From positions 682,001-746,000 of the forward strand of contig NZ_JAVDUV010000002.1 in the NCBI RefSeq assembly GCF_031456545.1: DNA of 64,000 nucleotides, read 5' to 3'. The stretch comes from Agromyces sp. 3263 (GTDB lineage: Bacteria > Actinomycetota > Actinomycetes > Actinomycetales > Microbacteriaceae). The first letter of the stretch is position 1; every line of letters begins with the position of its first letter. Positions 17,159 through 26,900 of the stretch are shown here, piece by piece. The notes below the pieces were generated by a model. The model was not told where the DNA came from. It did no database searches and worked only from the letters and a program-made list of their open reading frames with translations. A program made the translations under genes and the position numbers.

Positions 17159-17243
17159 GGGCGTGCTCCAGTCGTCTCGTCGCGGCATCCGCTACCGCCT
17201 CGGCTTCACTGTATCGCGTCGCCCGGAACCGCTTCTTACACGG

Positions 17244-17271
17244 CTGTCAGCGAACGACGCAGACCTAATGT
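17244..17271 (+). promoter_or_regulatory. Putative promoter giving a leaderless transcript
   Basis: CTGTCA (17244-17249), a 16-bp spacer and TAATGT (17266-17271) precede the ATG at 17278 by only 6 nt (ggaggc). The transcript would begin at or next to the start codon, so initiation may be leaderless despite the GGAGG. Confidence 0.4.
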
Positions 17272-17277
17272 GGAGGC

Positions 17278-18102
17278 ATGGCCGACCCTCGCCTCGAACT
17301 CGACCCCGACGCCGGCGGCGCACGCCTCGTCGCCGAACTGCTCGCCGGGCGCGGCACGAACGGCGGCGTGTCGCTCGTCGTGGACGGCACCACCCAGTCC
17401 CACGTCAACCTCGACGACCCGCTCGACCTGCAGCTCGAGTACACGCGGCTCATCGCCGCACTGGTCGACGGATGCCGCGAGCCCGGCCACCCGCTGCGGG
17501 TGCTGCACCTCGGCGCCGGCGCCCTCACCGTGGCCCGCTACCTCGCGGCGACGCGGCCCGGGTCGGCGCAGCACGTGGTGGAACTCCATCGGGAGCTCCT
17601 CGAGTTCGTGCTCGCCGCGCTCCCGCTTCGCGACGACGTGGAGCTCACCGCGGAGTTCGGCGACGCCCGCGCGGCCGTGGAGCGCGCCGCGAAGGTGGGA
17701 GCGGGATACGACCTCGTGCTCGTCGACGTGTTCTCGGGCAGCCGGGCGCCCCGTCACCTGTCCACCGCGGAGTTCTTCGCCGCACTCGAGCGCCTGACGG
17801 CGGCGGACGGCCTCGTCGTCGTCAACACCCTGGCGGCGCCGGGCCTCCGCACGGCCCGCGAGGTCGCCGCGACCCTGGGATCCGTGTTCGACGACGTGTT
17901 CGCGGTCACGGCCGCCGAGGTGGTCGACGGGGCGAGCCTCGGCAACGTCGTGCTCGTGGCATCCGCGGCGCCGCTGCCCGGTGAGCAGGTCCTCCGGCTC
18001 GCCGACGCGGGGCCACGACCCGTCGTCATGCTGCGCGACTCGTCGCTCGCGGAGTTCATCGACGCCGCGCCCGTTCGCCGCGACGCCGATCCGCTCGACT
18101 GA
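17278..18102 (+). CDS. Spermidine-synthase-like methyltransferase-fold protein
   Basis: A 274-aa Rossmann protein. LRVLHLGAGALTVARYLAA is a SAM/dcSAM-binding motif I and YDLVLVDVFSG matches the spermidine synthase DVFD-type segment. The GGG(D/E) signature and other substrate residues of true spermidine synthases are not clear, so this is the broad spermidine synthase-like group found in actinobacteria, function unknown. It converges on ffh with a 9-bp gap. Confidence 0.8.
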   Translation: MADPRLELDPDAGGARLVAELLAGRGTNGGVSLVVDGTTQSHVNLDDPLDLQLEYTRLIAALVDGCREPGHPLRVLHLGAGALTVARYLAATRPGSAQHVVELHRELLEFVLAALPLRDDVELTAEFGDARAAVERAAKVGAGYDLVLVDVFSGSRAPRHLSTAEFFAALERLTAADGLVVVNTLAAPGLRTAREVAATLGSVFDDVFAVTAAEVVDGASLGNVVLVASAAPLPGEQVLRLADAGPRPVVMLRDSSLAEFIDAAPVRRDADPLD

Positions 18103-18111
18103 GCGGCCGGG

Positions 18112-19698
18112 TCAGCGCCCGAGGAACTTCTGCAGGGCCGCGAGTTCCTCTTCGCTGGGCGCCGCCTTCGCGCCCGTACCGCCGCCCAGGCCGAAGCCCG
18201 AACCCGCGGGCGTCGGACCCTGGCCGGCCGGGGTGACCCCCGACGCGATCGCCGCGTTCTCGGCGGCGCGCTTCGCGGGGTTGCCCGACCGCGAGCCCGA
18301 CGACTTCTTCTTGCCCTTGGCCGCCTGGCGCTTGCCGCCGCCGTAGCCGCCGCCACCCGGGATTGGCCCCATGCCGGGGATCTGGGGCATGCCGCCGCGG
18401 GCCACCGTCTTCATCATCTTGGCGGCCTGCTCGAAGCGCTGCACGAGCTGGTTCACGTCGGTGACGGTCATGCCGGAGCCGCGTGCGATGCGCAGGCGCC
18501 GGGAGCCGTTGAGGAGCTTGGGGTTGCGGCGCTCGGCAAGTGTCATCGACTGGATGATCGCCTCGGTGCGCACGATCTCGCGCTCGTCGAAGTTCTCGAG
18601 CTGCTGCTTCATGCCGCCCGCACCGGGGAGCATTCCGAGCATCTTCTTGATCGAGCCCGCGCCGCGGAGCTGCTGCATCTGGGCGAGGAAGTCCTCGAGC
18701 GTGAACTGCTCGGTCGCGAGCTTCTCGGCGACCTTCATCGCCTCTTCCTCGTCGAAGGCCTGCTGGGCCTGCTCGATGAGGGTCAGGATGTCGCCGAGGT
18801 CGAGGATGCGGCTCGCCATGCGGTCGGGGTGGAACGGCTCGAAGTCGTCGAGGCCCTCGCCGGTGGACGCGAAGATGATCGGCCGGCCGGTGACCGACGC
18901 GACCGAGAGCGCGGCGCCACCGCGGGCGTCGCCGTCGAGCTTGGAGAGCACGACTCCGGTGAAGTCGACGCCTTCCTGGAACGCCTTGGCCGTGACGACG
19001 GCGTCCTGGCCGATCATCGCGTCGATGACGAAGAGCACCTCGTCGGGGTTGGTGGCCTTGCGGATGTTCGCGGCCTGCTTCATCATCTCGGCGTCGACGC
19101 CGAGGCGGCCAGCGGTGTCGATGATGACCACGTCGTGCTGGGCGCGCTCGGCCTGCTTGACGGCGTCCTTCGCGACGCGCACCGGGTCGCCGACGCCGTT
19201 GCCGGGCTCGGGGGCGAACACGGGGACTCCGGCCTGCGCGCCGACGACCTGCAGCTGGTTCACGGCATTCGGGCGCTGGAGGTCGGCCGCGACCAGCATG
19301 GGCGTGTGCCCGTCCTTCACGAGCCACTTCGCGAGCTTTCCGGCCAACGTGGTCTTGCCGGCGCCCTGCAGGCCCGCGAGCATGATCACGGTCGGCGGGT
19401 TCTTCGCGAACTGCAGCCGGCGCTGCTCCCCGCCGAGGATCGCCACGAGCTCCTCGTTGACGATCTGCACGACCTGCTGGGCCGGGTTCAGCGCCTTGTT
19501 GACCTCGTCGCCGAGGGCGCGCTCGCGCACGTGCGCCGTGAACTGCTTGACTACGTCGAGCGAGACGTCGGCGTCGAGCAGCGCGCGACGGATCTCGCGC
19601 ACGGTGCCGTCGACGTCGGCCGCCGACAGCTTGCCCTTGGTGCGGAGGTTCTTGAAGGTCTCGGCGAGGCGGTCAGACAGGTTTCCGAAGGTAGCCAT
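18112..19698 (-). CDS. ffh: Signal recognition particle GTPase Ffh
   Basis: A 528-aa SRP54 protein that binds signal peptides and 4.5S RNA and docks on FtsY. The N domain occupies about residues 1-90. The G domain has AGLQGAGKTTLAGKLAKWL near 105, DTAGRLG near 195 and SKLDGDARGG near 252. The Met-rich M domain has RGSGMTVTDVNQLVQRFEQ near 415. A Gly/Lys/Ala-rich tail of about 80 residues follows. TAGACT at 19708-19713, 9 nt before the ATG, may be a -10. Confidence 0.97.
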   Translation of the reverse strand: MATFGNLSDRLAETFKNLRTKGKLSAADVDGTVREIRRALLDADVSLDVVKQFTAHVRERALGDEVNKALNPAQQVVQIVNEELVAILGGEQRRLQFAKNPPTVIMLAGLQGAGKTTLAGKLAKWLVKDGHTPMLVAADLQRPNAVNQLQVVGAQAGVPVFAPEPGNGVGDPVRVAKDAVKQAERAQHDVVIIDTAGRLGVDAEMMKQAANIRKATNPDEVLFVIDAMIGQDAVVTAKAFQEGVDFTGVVLSKLDGDARGGAALSVASVTGRPIIFASTGEGLDDFEPFHPDRMASRILDLGDILTLIEQAQQAFDEEEAMKVAEKLATEQFTLEDFLAQMQQLRGAGSIKKMLGMLPGAGGMKQQLENFDEREIVRTEAIIQSMTLAERRNPKLLNGSRRLRIARGSGMTVTDVNQLVQRFEQAAKMMKTVARGGMPQIPGMGPIPGGGGYGGGKRQAAKGKKKSSGSRSGNPAKRAAENAAIASGVTPAGQGPTPAGSGFGLGGGTGAKAAPSEEELAALQKFLGR

Positions 19699-19778
19699 GG
19701 TGCACCAAGTCTAAGCGAGCGCGAGGGTGCGGCCGATCGGTGCCCGGTCGGCGGCCGACGGGTGGCCGGACGCCCCGG

Positions 19779-20267
19779 CTACCCCTCGAAGCGCACGTCG
19801 ACGACCGCGCGGCCGACGTCGATCGCCGCGATGAGCCGTTCGTCGGTGTCGTCGGGCGCGAGCGCGTACTCGAACTCGGCGAAGGGCTCTCCGTCGCCGT
19901 CGGCCTCGGGCCGGAGGTCGACGCGCAGGAGCGACAGCGAGCGCAGGGCGTCGACCTGCCGATCGCCCGAATCCCGCCCGATGGCCCCGTCGATCTCGTC
20001 GGCCTGCTCGAGGTCGGCGTCGAGGAGCACGTCGAGGAACCGCATGACCGGGCTGCTTCCCGAGTCCAGCTGGCCCACGAACGCGGAGCGCACGTCCTCA
20101 TCGACGAGTTCGAGCTCGCCGACGAGCACGGCCGCGGCATCCAGCGACGCGGACGTCACCATGCCGTCCTCCGCCTCGAGGACGACTTCGACGCGCTGGT
20201 CGCCGAACTCGATCATCTCGGCCCAGTACTCGCCGATGACCCCGAAGTAGTCGTGTTCGATCGCCAT
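19779..20267 (-). CDS. DUF2004-like conserved protein
   Basis: A 162-aa acidic soluble protein (MAIEHDYFGVIGEYWAEMIEFGD...). The sequence resembles the DUF2004 family, which often lies near ftsY in Microbacteriaceae; that match is from memory of the family pattern. There are no membrane segments or catalytic motifs. AGGAGG stands 5-6 nt before the ATG, and the gene follows ftsY by 9 bp, so the two are probably co-transcribed. Function unknown. Confidence 0.75.
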   Translation of the reverse strand: MAIEHDYFGVIGEYWAEMIEFGDQRVEVVLEAEDGMVTSASLDAAAVLVGELELVDEDVRSAFVGQLDSGSSPVMRFLDVLLDADLEQADEIDGAIGRDSGDRQVDALRSLSLLRVDLRPEADGDGEPFAEFEYALAPDDTDERLIAAIDVGRAVVDVRFEG

Positions 20268-20276
20268 GTGCTCCTC

Positions 20277-21152
20277 CTAGCCCACGAGCTTCTGCGCGAA
20301 GACGTGCGGCGTGAACCCGGTGAGGTCGCCGATGCCCTCGCCCTGGCCGATCAGCTTGATCGGCAGACCGGTCTTCTCCTGCACCGCGAGCACGAAGCCG
20401 CCCTTCGCGCTGCCGTCGAGCTTCGTGAGCACGAGTCCGGTGACGCCGCCGTGCTCGATGAACGCCTCGGCCTGCGCCAGGCCGTTCTGCCCGGTCGTCG
20501 CGTCGAGCACGAGCAGCACTTCGCTGATGGGCGCCTGCTTCTCGACGACGCGGCGGATCTTGCCGAGCTCGTCCATGAGCCCGCCCTTCGTGTGCAGGCG
20601 ACCCGCGGTGTCGATGATGACGATCTCGATGCCGTCGCGCTTGGCCTTCTCGACCGTCTGGAAGGCGACGGATGCCGGGTCCTGGCCCTCGCGCTCGGGT
20701 CGCACGATGCCCACGCCGGCCCGCTCCGCCCAGGTGGCGAGCTGGTCGACCGCGGCGGCACGGAACGTGTCGGCCGCGCCCACGACGACGCTCCGGTCGT
20801 AGGTGCGCAGGAACCGCGCGAACTTGCCGATCGTCGTGGTCTTGCCGACGCCGTTCACCCCGACGACGAGCACGACGGCGGGACGCTCCGTGAGCTTCAG
20901 CGTCGGGTCGTACTTCGCGAGTCGCTCCTCGATGAGCTCGCGCAGCATCCGCTGCACGTCGCGAGGATCGGTCGTGCGGTACCGCTCGACCTGGGCCCTG
21001 ATGGCGGCCACGATCTCCTCGGTGACGGCGGGGCCGAAATCGGCGCGGATGAGCGCGGACTCGAGATCGTCCCAGGTGTCCTCGTCGATCGTCTTCGCTC
21101 CGAAGACCCCGCGGAGGGCCGCACCGAGCGACCAGGATGCGCGTTCTGCCAT
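20277..21152 (-). CDS. ftsY: SRP receptor GTPase FtsY
   Basis: A 291-aa NG-domain SRP receptor. VVGVNGVGKTTTIGKFA (near 95), DTFRAAAVDQL, DTAGRLHTKGGLMDEL and TKLDGSAKGG are diagnostic. It lacks the long acidic A domain and keeps only a short N-terminal region, as in many actinobacteria. The ATG is preceded by ggaggc and by TAGGCT (21164-21159), placing a -10 only 6 nt upstream and suggesting a leaderless mRNA. Confidence 0.96.
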   Translation of the reverse strand: MAERASWSLGAALRGVFGAKTIDEDTWDDLESALIRADFGPAVTEEIVAAIRAQVERYRTTDPRDVQRMLRELIEERLAKYDPTLKLTERPAVVLVVGVNGVGKTTTIGKFARFLRTYDRSVVVGAADTFRAAAVDQLATWAERAGVGIVRPEREGQDPASVAFQTVEKAKRDGIEIVIIDTAGRLHTKGGLMDELGKIRRVVEKQAPISEVLLVLDATTGQNGLAQAEAFIEHGGVTGLVLTKLDGSAKGGFVLAVQEKTGLPIKLIGQGEGIGDLTGFTPHVFAQKLVG

Positions 21153-21254
21153 GCCTCCAGCCTAGAGCGCCGGTACACCGCGGCCGGTGCCCCTGCAAGG
21201 GGTTGCCGCTCCCCCGGGGCCACGGAACCCTCGGGGACGACGGAAGGAGTGCGA

Positions 21255-22223
21255 ATGACGATCGTGGGATTCCACGCCTCGCACGAACAACTGCCGCCCA
21301 GCCGACTGCTCCACGCGGTGCGGCGCGCCGAACAGGCCGGCTTCGACGCCGCCATGTGCAGCGACCACCTCGAACCGTGGAGCGTGCGCCAGGGGCACTC
21401 GGGGTACGCGTGGAGCTGGCTCGGCGCTGCGCTCGAGGCCACCTCGTTCTCGCTCGGCGTCGTGACGGCGCCCGGGCAGCGCTATCACCCGGCGATCGCC
21501 GCGCAGAAGCTCGCCACCCTCGCGGAGATGTACCCGCAGCGGTTCTGGGCGGCCCTCGGCAGCGGCGAGGCGATCAACGAGCACGTCACCGGCGACCCGT
21601 GGCCGGCGAAGGAGGAGCGCGACGCGCGGCTCGCCGAATCGGTCGACGTCATCCGCGCCCTGCTCGCCGGCGACGAGGTGACCGCCGACGGCCGCATCCG
21701 GGTCGACCGCGCGAGGATCTGGAGCCGCCCCGACGAGCCGCCGCCCCTGTTCGCCGCCGCCATCAGCACCGAGACCGCGCGCAGCGTCGCGGCATGGGCC
21801 GACGGCGTCATCACCGTCGATCAGGGGCCGGACGGGCTGCGCGAGTTCATCGACGCCTACCGCGAGGCCGGCGGCCGAGGCCCGGTCGCCGTGCAGGTGC
21901 ACCTGAGCTGGGCGCCGTCCGATGACGAAGCGCTCGCCATCGCGCACGACCAGTGGCGGCAGAGCCTCGTGCCGGCGCACCTCTCGTGGGAGCTCGACCG
22001 CCCCGAGGACTTCGACGCCCGCACGGCCGATGCCACGCTCGACGACGTGGCCGCCACGCTGCTCGCCTCGTCCGACACCGCACGGCACCTCGACCACCTC
22101 GCCGGCATCGCGGAGCTCGACGTCGACCGCATCTACCTCCACCACGTCGGCGCCGAGCAGGACGCGTTCATCGACGCCTTCGGCGAGCACGTCCTCCCCG
22201 CACTGAGGGGGGTGGGCCGATGA
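21255..22223 (+). CDS. LLM-class FMN-dependent oxidoreductase (TIGR03885-like)
   Basis: A 322-aa luciferase-like TIM-barrel protein: VGFHASHEQLPPSRLL at the start, AMCSDHLEPWS, then LGVVTAPGQRYHPAIAAQK and AALGSGEAINEH. The sequence looks like the non-F420 subgroup often found beside an amylase. The substrate is unknown. GGAAGGAG lies 5-6 nt before the ATG. The last bases form an ATGA overlap with the GH13 gene, so the two are translated together. Confidence 0.82.
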   Translation: MTIVGFHASHEQLPPSRLLHAVRRAEQAGFDAAMCSDHLEPWSVRQGHSGYAWSWLGAALEATSFSLGVVTAPGQRYHPAIAAQKLATLAEMYPQRFWAALGSGEAINEHVTGDPWPAKEERDARLAESVDVIRALLAGDEVTADGRIRVDRARIWSRPDEPPPLFAAAISTETARSVAAWADGVITVDQGPDGLREFIDAYREAGGRGPVAVQVHLSWAPSDDEALAIAHDQWRQSLVPAHLSWELDRPEDFDARTADATLDDVAATLLASSDTARHLDHLAGIAELDVDRIYLHHVGAEQDAFIDAFGEHVLPALRGVGR

Positions 22224-23884
22224 AGATCACCGACCGCAGCGACCTCTGGTGGAAGACGGCGGTCGTCTACTGCCTCGACGTCGAGACGTACATGGACTGG
22301 AACGACGACGGCTCGGGCGACTTCGAGGGCCTCGGGCACCGGCTCGACCACCTCGCCGAGCTCGGGGTGACCTGCCTCTGGCTGATGCCGTTCCAGCCGA
22401 CGCCCGACCGCGACGACGGGTACGACATCACCGACTTCACGGGCGTCGACCCCCGGCTCGGCTCGCTCGGCGACGTCGCGGAGTTCCTGCGCACCGCCCG
22501 GGACCGCGGCATGCGGGTGATCATCGACTTCGTGATGAACCACACCTCCGATCGGCACCCCTGGTTCCGGTCGGCCAGGCGCAGCCGCACCTCGCCGTTC
22601 CGCGACTACTACGTCTGGCGGGACGAGCCGCCCGCGCATCCGGCGAAGAGCGTGTTCCCCGGCGAGGAGGACGGCGTCTGGGAGTACGACGAGCGCACCG
22701 AGCAGTACTACCTGCACAGCTTCTACCGGCACCAGCCCGACCTCAACATCGCCAACCCGGCCGTGCGCCACGAGATCGCGAAGACGATCGGCTTCTGGCT
22801 GGAGATGGGCGTCTCGGGCTTCCGGGTCGACGCCGTGCCGTTCCTCATCGAGCCGCCCGACGGGGTCGACATCGGCGACCCGCACGAGTTCCTCCGCGAC
22901 ATCCGGAGGTTCCTGCAGCGCCGGTCGAGCGAGGCGGTGCTGTTGGGCGAGGTGAACCTGCCGTTCGACCAGCAGCTCGAGTTCTTCGGTCGCCCGGGCC
23001 ACCCGGCCGAGCTCACGATGCAGTTCGACTTCCTCGGCATGCAGGCGCTGTACCTCTCACTCGCCCGCGAGGACGCCAGGCCGCTGGCCGCGTCGCTCGC
23101 CGGGCGGCCCCACCTCGAGCCCGAGTCGCAGTGGGCGAACTTCGTGCGCAACCACGACGAGCTCACCCTCGACAAGCTCTCCGACGCGGAACGCCAGGAG
23201 GTGTTCGACGCCTTCGCGCCCGAGGAGTGGATGCGGGTGTACGGGCGTGGCATCGCGCGGCGCCTCCCGCCGATGCTCGACGGCGATCCACGGCGCATCA
23301 GGATGGTCTACAGCCTGCTCTTCTCGTTGCCCGGCACGCCCGTGCTCTTCTACGGCGAGGAGATCGGCATGGGCGAGAACCGCGAGGAGGGCGGCCGGAT
23401 GACCGTGCGGACGCCGATGCAGTGGACCGACGAGGTGAACGGGGGCTTCTCGCGCGCTCGGCCCAATCGGCTCGTGGCCGCCCCGCCCGCCGACGGCTAC
23501 GCGCCCGAGCACGTGAACGTCGAGGCGCAGATGCACGACCCCGACTCGCTGCTCGCGACCATCCGCAAGTTCGCAGTGAGGTACCGCAGTTCGCCCGAGA
23601 TCGGCTGGGGCCGGCTCGACCTGCTCGACACGGGCAACGACGCGGTGCTCGCCCACCAGCTCACCGCCGACGTCGGCCGGTTCGTCGCGGTGCACAACTT
23701 CGCGCCGCGGCCGGCCACCGTCACCCTCGAGCTCGGGGAGGTGCCCACCGGGGCCCGGTTCTCCGACCTGTTCGCCGTCGACGCGTTCGACCTCGACGAG
23801 CGCGGGCGCATCGACGTGCACCTCGACGCCTACGGGTACCGCTGGTTCCGCGTCGTCGATCCGGGCGATCGCCGGCTCACCTGA
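22220..23884 (+). CDS. GH13 alpha-amylase family protein (trehalose-synthase-like)
   Basis: A 554-aa cytosolic family GH13 enzyme. The four conserved regions are seen: DFVMNHTSDRHPWF, SGFRVDAVPF (Asp nucleophile), LLGEVNLPF (Glu acid/base) and FVRNHDELTL (transition-state Asp). DLNIANPAVR and the length resemble the trehalose synthase/alpha-glucosidase subgroup. Likely chemistry is alpha-glucan or trehalose/maltose conversion; the exact reaction is not settled by the sequence. Its partner is the coupled LLM oxidoreductase. Confidence 0.87.
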   Translation: MKITDRSDLWWKTAVVYCLDVETYMDWNDDGSGDFEGLGHRLDHLAELGVTCLWLMPFQPTPDRDDGYDITDFTGVDPRLGSLGDVAEFLRTARDRGMRVIIDFVMNHTSDRHPWFRSARRSRTSPFRDYYVWRDEPPAHPAKSVFPGEEDGVWEYDERTEQYYLHSFYRHQPDLNIANPAVRHEIAKTIGFWLEMGVSGFRVDAVPFLIEPPDGVDIGDPHEFLRDIRRFLQRRSSEAVLLGEVNLPFDQQLEFFGRPGHPAELTMQFDFLGMQALYLSLAREDARPLAASLAGRPHLEPESQWANFVRNHDELTLDKLSDAERQEVFDAFAPEEWMRVYGRGIARRLPPMLDGDPRRIRMVYSLLFSLPGTPVLFYGEEIGMGENREEGGRMTVRTPMQWTDEVNGGFSRARPNRLVAAPPADGYAPEHVNVEAQMHDPDSLLATIRKFAVRYRSSPEIGWGRLDLLDTGNDAVLAHQLTADVGRFVAVHNFAPRPATVTLELGEVPTGARFSDLFAVDAFDLDERGRIDVHLDAYGYRWFRVVDPGDRRLT

Positions 23885-23892
23885 GTCGCACC

Positions 23893-23934
23893 GCGAGCGG
23901 ATGCCGCGGGCGCGCGCCTGCGGCATCCGCTCGC
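23893..23934. terminator. Bidirectional terminator-like hairpin
   Basis: A perfect 15-bp stem (GCGAGCGGATGCCGC with its complement) around a 12-nt GC-rich loop lies between the stop of the GH13 gene (+) and the stop of smc (-). There is no T tract on either side, as is usual for actinobacterial hairpin terminators. Confidence 0.7.
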
Positions 23935-23939
23935 TCGGC

Positions 23940-26900
23940 TCAGCTGGCCTTGGCCTCGCGCTCCTCGCGCACCCGCTGGCCGACGACGGCGGAGACGCCG
24001 TCCTGGCGCATCGAGACGCCGTAGAGCGCGTCGGCGATCTCCATCGTGCGCTTCTGGTGCGTGATGACGATGAGCTGGCTGGACTCGCGCAGGTCCTCCA
24101 TGGTGGTGAGGAGGCGGCCGAGATTGGCGTCGTCGAGCGCCGCCTCCACCTCGTCCATGATGTAGAACGGGCTGGGACGCGCCTTGAAGATGGCGATGAG
24201 CAGCGCGACGGCGGCCAGCGACCGCTCGCCGCCCGAGAGCAGCGAGAGGCGCTCGATCTTCTTGCCGGCCGGCTTCACCGAGACCTCGATGCCGGTCGTG
24301 AGCATGTTGTCGGGGTCGGTCAGCGTGATGCTGCCCGTGCCGCCCGGGAAGAGCACCGGGAAGACCTCGGCGAACGCCGCCTGGGTGTCGTCGAAGGCGC
24401 CGCGGAAGATCGCCTCCATCTTCCCGTCGATCTCCTCGATGATCGTGAGCAGGTCCTTGCGGGTGTTGGCGAGGTCGGTGAGCTGCTCCGAGAGGAACTG
24501 ATGCCGCTGCTCGAGCGCGGCGAACTCCTCGAGCGCGAGCGGGTTGACCCGGCCGAGCTGGGCCAGCTTGCGCTCGGCGGCCGCCAGGCGGCGCTGCTGC
24601 TCCTCGCGCACGAACGGGCGGGGCGCCGACTCCTCGTCCTCGCCGGGGATCTCGACGTTGGGGCCGTACTCGTCGACCAGGACGTCCTCGCCCAGGCCCA
24701 GCTCCGACTCCGCGCGCTCCACGAGGCCGGCGACGTGCAGCTTCTTCTCGTAGATGCGCAGTTCGAGGCCGTGCACGTCCTCGGTGACGGCGTGCAGCCG
24801 CTCGCGCACGGCGGCCTCCTGGCGGCGCACCTGCTGGAGCTCCTCGTTGCGGCTCGCGCGCTGCGCCTCCGCGCGTCCGAGGGCGACGCGGGCCTCGGCC
24901 ACCGACGCGTCGACCGAGGCGAGTGCGGCCGGCAGCGAGTCCGCGACGCGGGTGGCCGCGGCGAGCTGCGCGCGGCGCACGACCGCCCGGCGCGCGGCAT
25001 CCGCTGCGGCCTGCTGCTCGGCCTCGAACTGCCGCTCCATCGCGCGCACCCGAGCCTCCTCGGCGCGCACGCGCTCGCGGGCGGTCTCGAGCCGCAGGCG
25101 GCCCTCCACCTCGAGCTCACGCGCCCGTTCGAGCGCGGCCACGGCGCCGTCGCGGGCCGTCGCGTCGAGCACCGGTCGGGGCACGGCACGCGCCTCGTCG
25201 AGCGCGGCCTTCGCCTCGTCGGCGGCGCGTTCGGCGTCGGCCACGCGCTCATGGGCGTTCGCCGCGGCCTGCTCGAGGCGGGCGGTCTCGGCTTCGACGG
25301 CCTCCGCCTGCACGCGTGCGCGGTTCAGCCGCTCGGTGCGCTGCGCCAGCTGCGCGTCGAACTCGCGGAGCGCGGCGAGGGCGCGCTTGGACTGGTCCTT
25401 CGACTGCTCGAGGATGCCGCGCTGCTCCGCGAGCTCGAACCGTGAGCGCTCGAGCTCGGCCCGCACCTCCTCGAGCCGAGCGCCCGCGCGGTCGCGTTCG
25501 GCGATGAGCTCGATGCGGCTCTGCTCGCGTCCGGTGCCGCCGCGGATCACATAGCGCCCGACGACCGTGCCGTCCTTCGTGATGACCGTCACCGGTCCGT
25601 CGAGCCGGGCGAGCCCCGGCTCGGCGGCGCGGGCCGCGGCGAGGTCGTCGGCGATGAGCACCTCGGCGAGCAGGGCCACCACGCCGGCGGGGGCGGTCAC
25701 GACATCGGATGCCGCGGTCAGGCCGTCGACCGCGTGACTGCCGCGGGCGGCCACGCCGGGGTCGGCCATGGCGAGGGCGACGCGTCCGAGCTCGCCGCGC
25801 TCGGCGTGCTCCAGGGCCCGGAAGGCGGCCGCGCGGTCGTCGACGAGCACGGCGTCGGCGAGCGACCCGAGTGCGGCCGCCACGGCGGGCTCGTACCCGG
25901 GCTCGACGTGCAACGACTCGGCGAGGAGCCCCCGTACGCCGTCGACGTGGGCGCTGACGAGGGCGGCCGAGCCGTCCTTCTGGTCGAGGGCGAGCGAGAG
26001 CGCCGCGGTGCGAGCCGCCAGGGCGCCCTGCTCGCGTTCGCGCCCGTGGAGCTCCTCGCGGATCCGCTCGATCTCCCCCTCCGCCTCGAACACGGCCGCC
26101 TGCGCGAGCTCGTACGCCTCGTCGAGGTCGGTCTCGGCGCCTTCGCCGGCCTCCGCCTCGGCCTCGACCCGAGCGAGTTCGGCGGCGGCGGCGTGCCGAC
26201 GCCCGGCGGCGGCCTCGAGCGCGTTCGCGTGCCGGAGCACCTCTCCGCGCACGGCGGCGAGCCTGGACGCGGCGGTGTCGGCCTGCCCGGCGAGCTTGGA
26301 CAGCTCGAGGTCGTAGGCGGCGACGCGGGCGCCGTCCCGGGCGATGCCCTCGTCGACGCGGTCGAGCTCGACCCGGGCGGCCCTGGTGCCGGCGACCGCA
26401 TCCTCGAGGGCCGCGGCCGCTTCGCCCACGGCCGCACCGAAGCCGTCGAGTCCGGTGGTCGCCTCGTCGATCATGGCGCGGGTGACGCTCGGCGCGGCAT
26501 CCGTCGGCTCGACCTGGGCGCTCAGCAGGGCGATGCGCTGCCGGGCGAGGGCGTCGAGCGCGCGCAGTCGCTCCTGCGCGGACTCGAGCGCGTGCGAGGT
26601 CGAGCGTGCCGCGTCGACGTCGTCGCCGAGGTAGGTCGCCTCGAGTCGCTCGACCCTGGCCTGGTGCTGCTCGAGCTCCTGCTGCAGCACCTGCCGCTCG
26701 CTGTGCCGCTCGGACTCGCTGCGCCCGTGCTCGTCGAGCGCGCGGCGGAGGCCCACGACCTCGTCGGCGAGGAGCCGTGCCCGCGCGTCGCGCACCACGG
26801 CGGCGATCGTGGCGGCCTCGCGGGCCACCTCGGCCTGGCGGCCGAGCGGCTTGAGCTGCCTCCGGATCTCGCCGGCGAGGTCGGAGAGCCGGGTGAGGTT

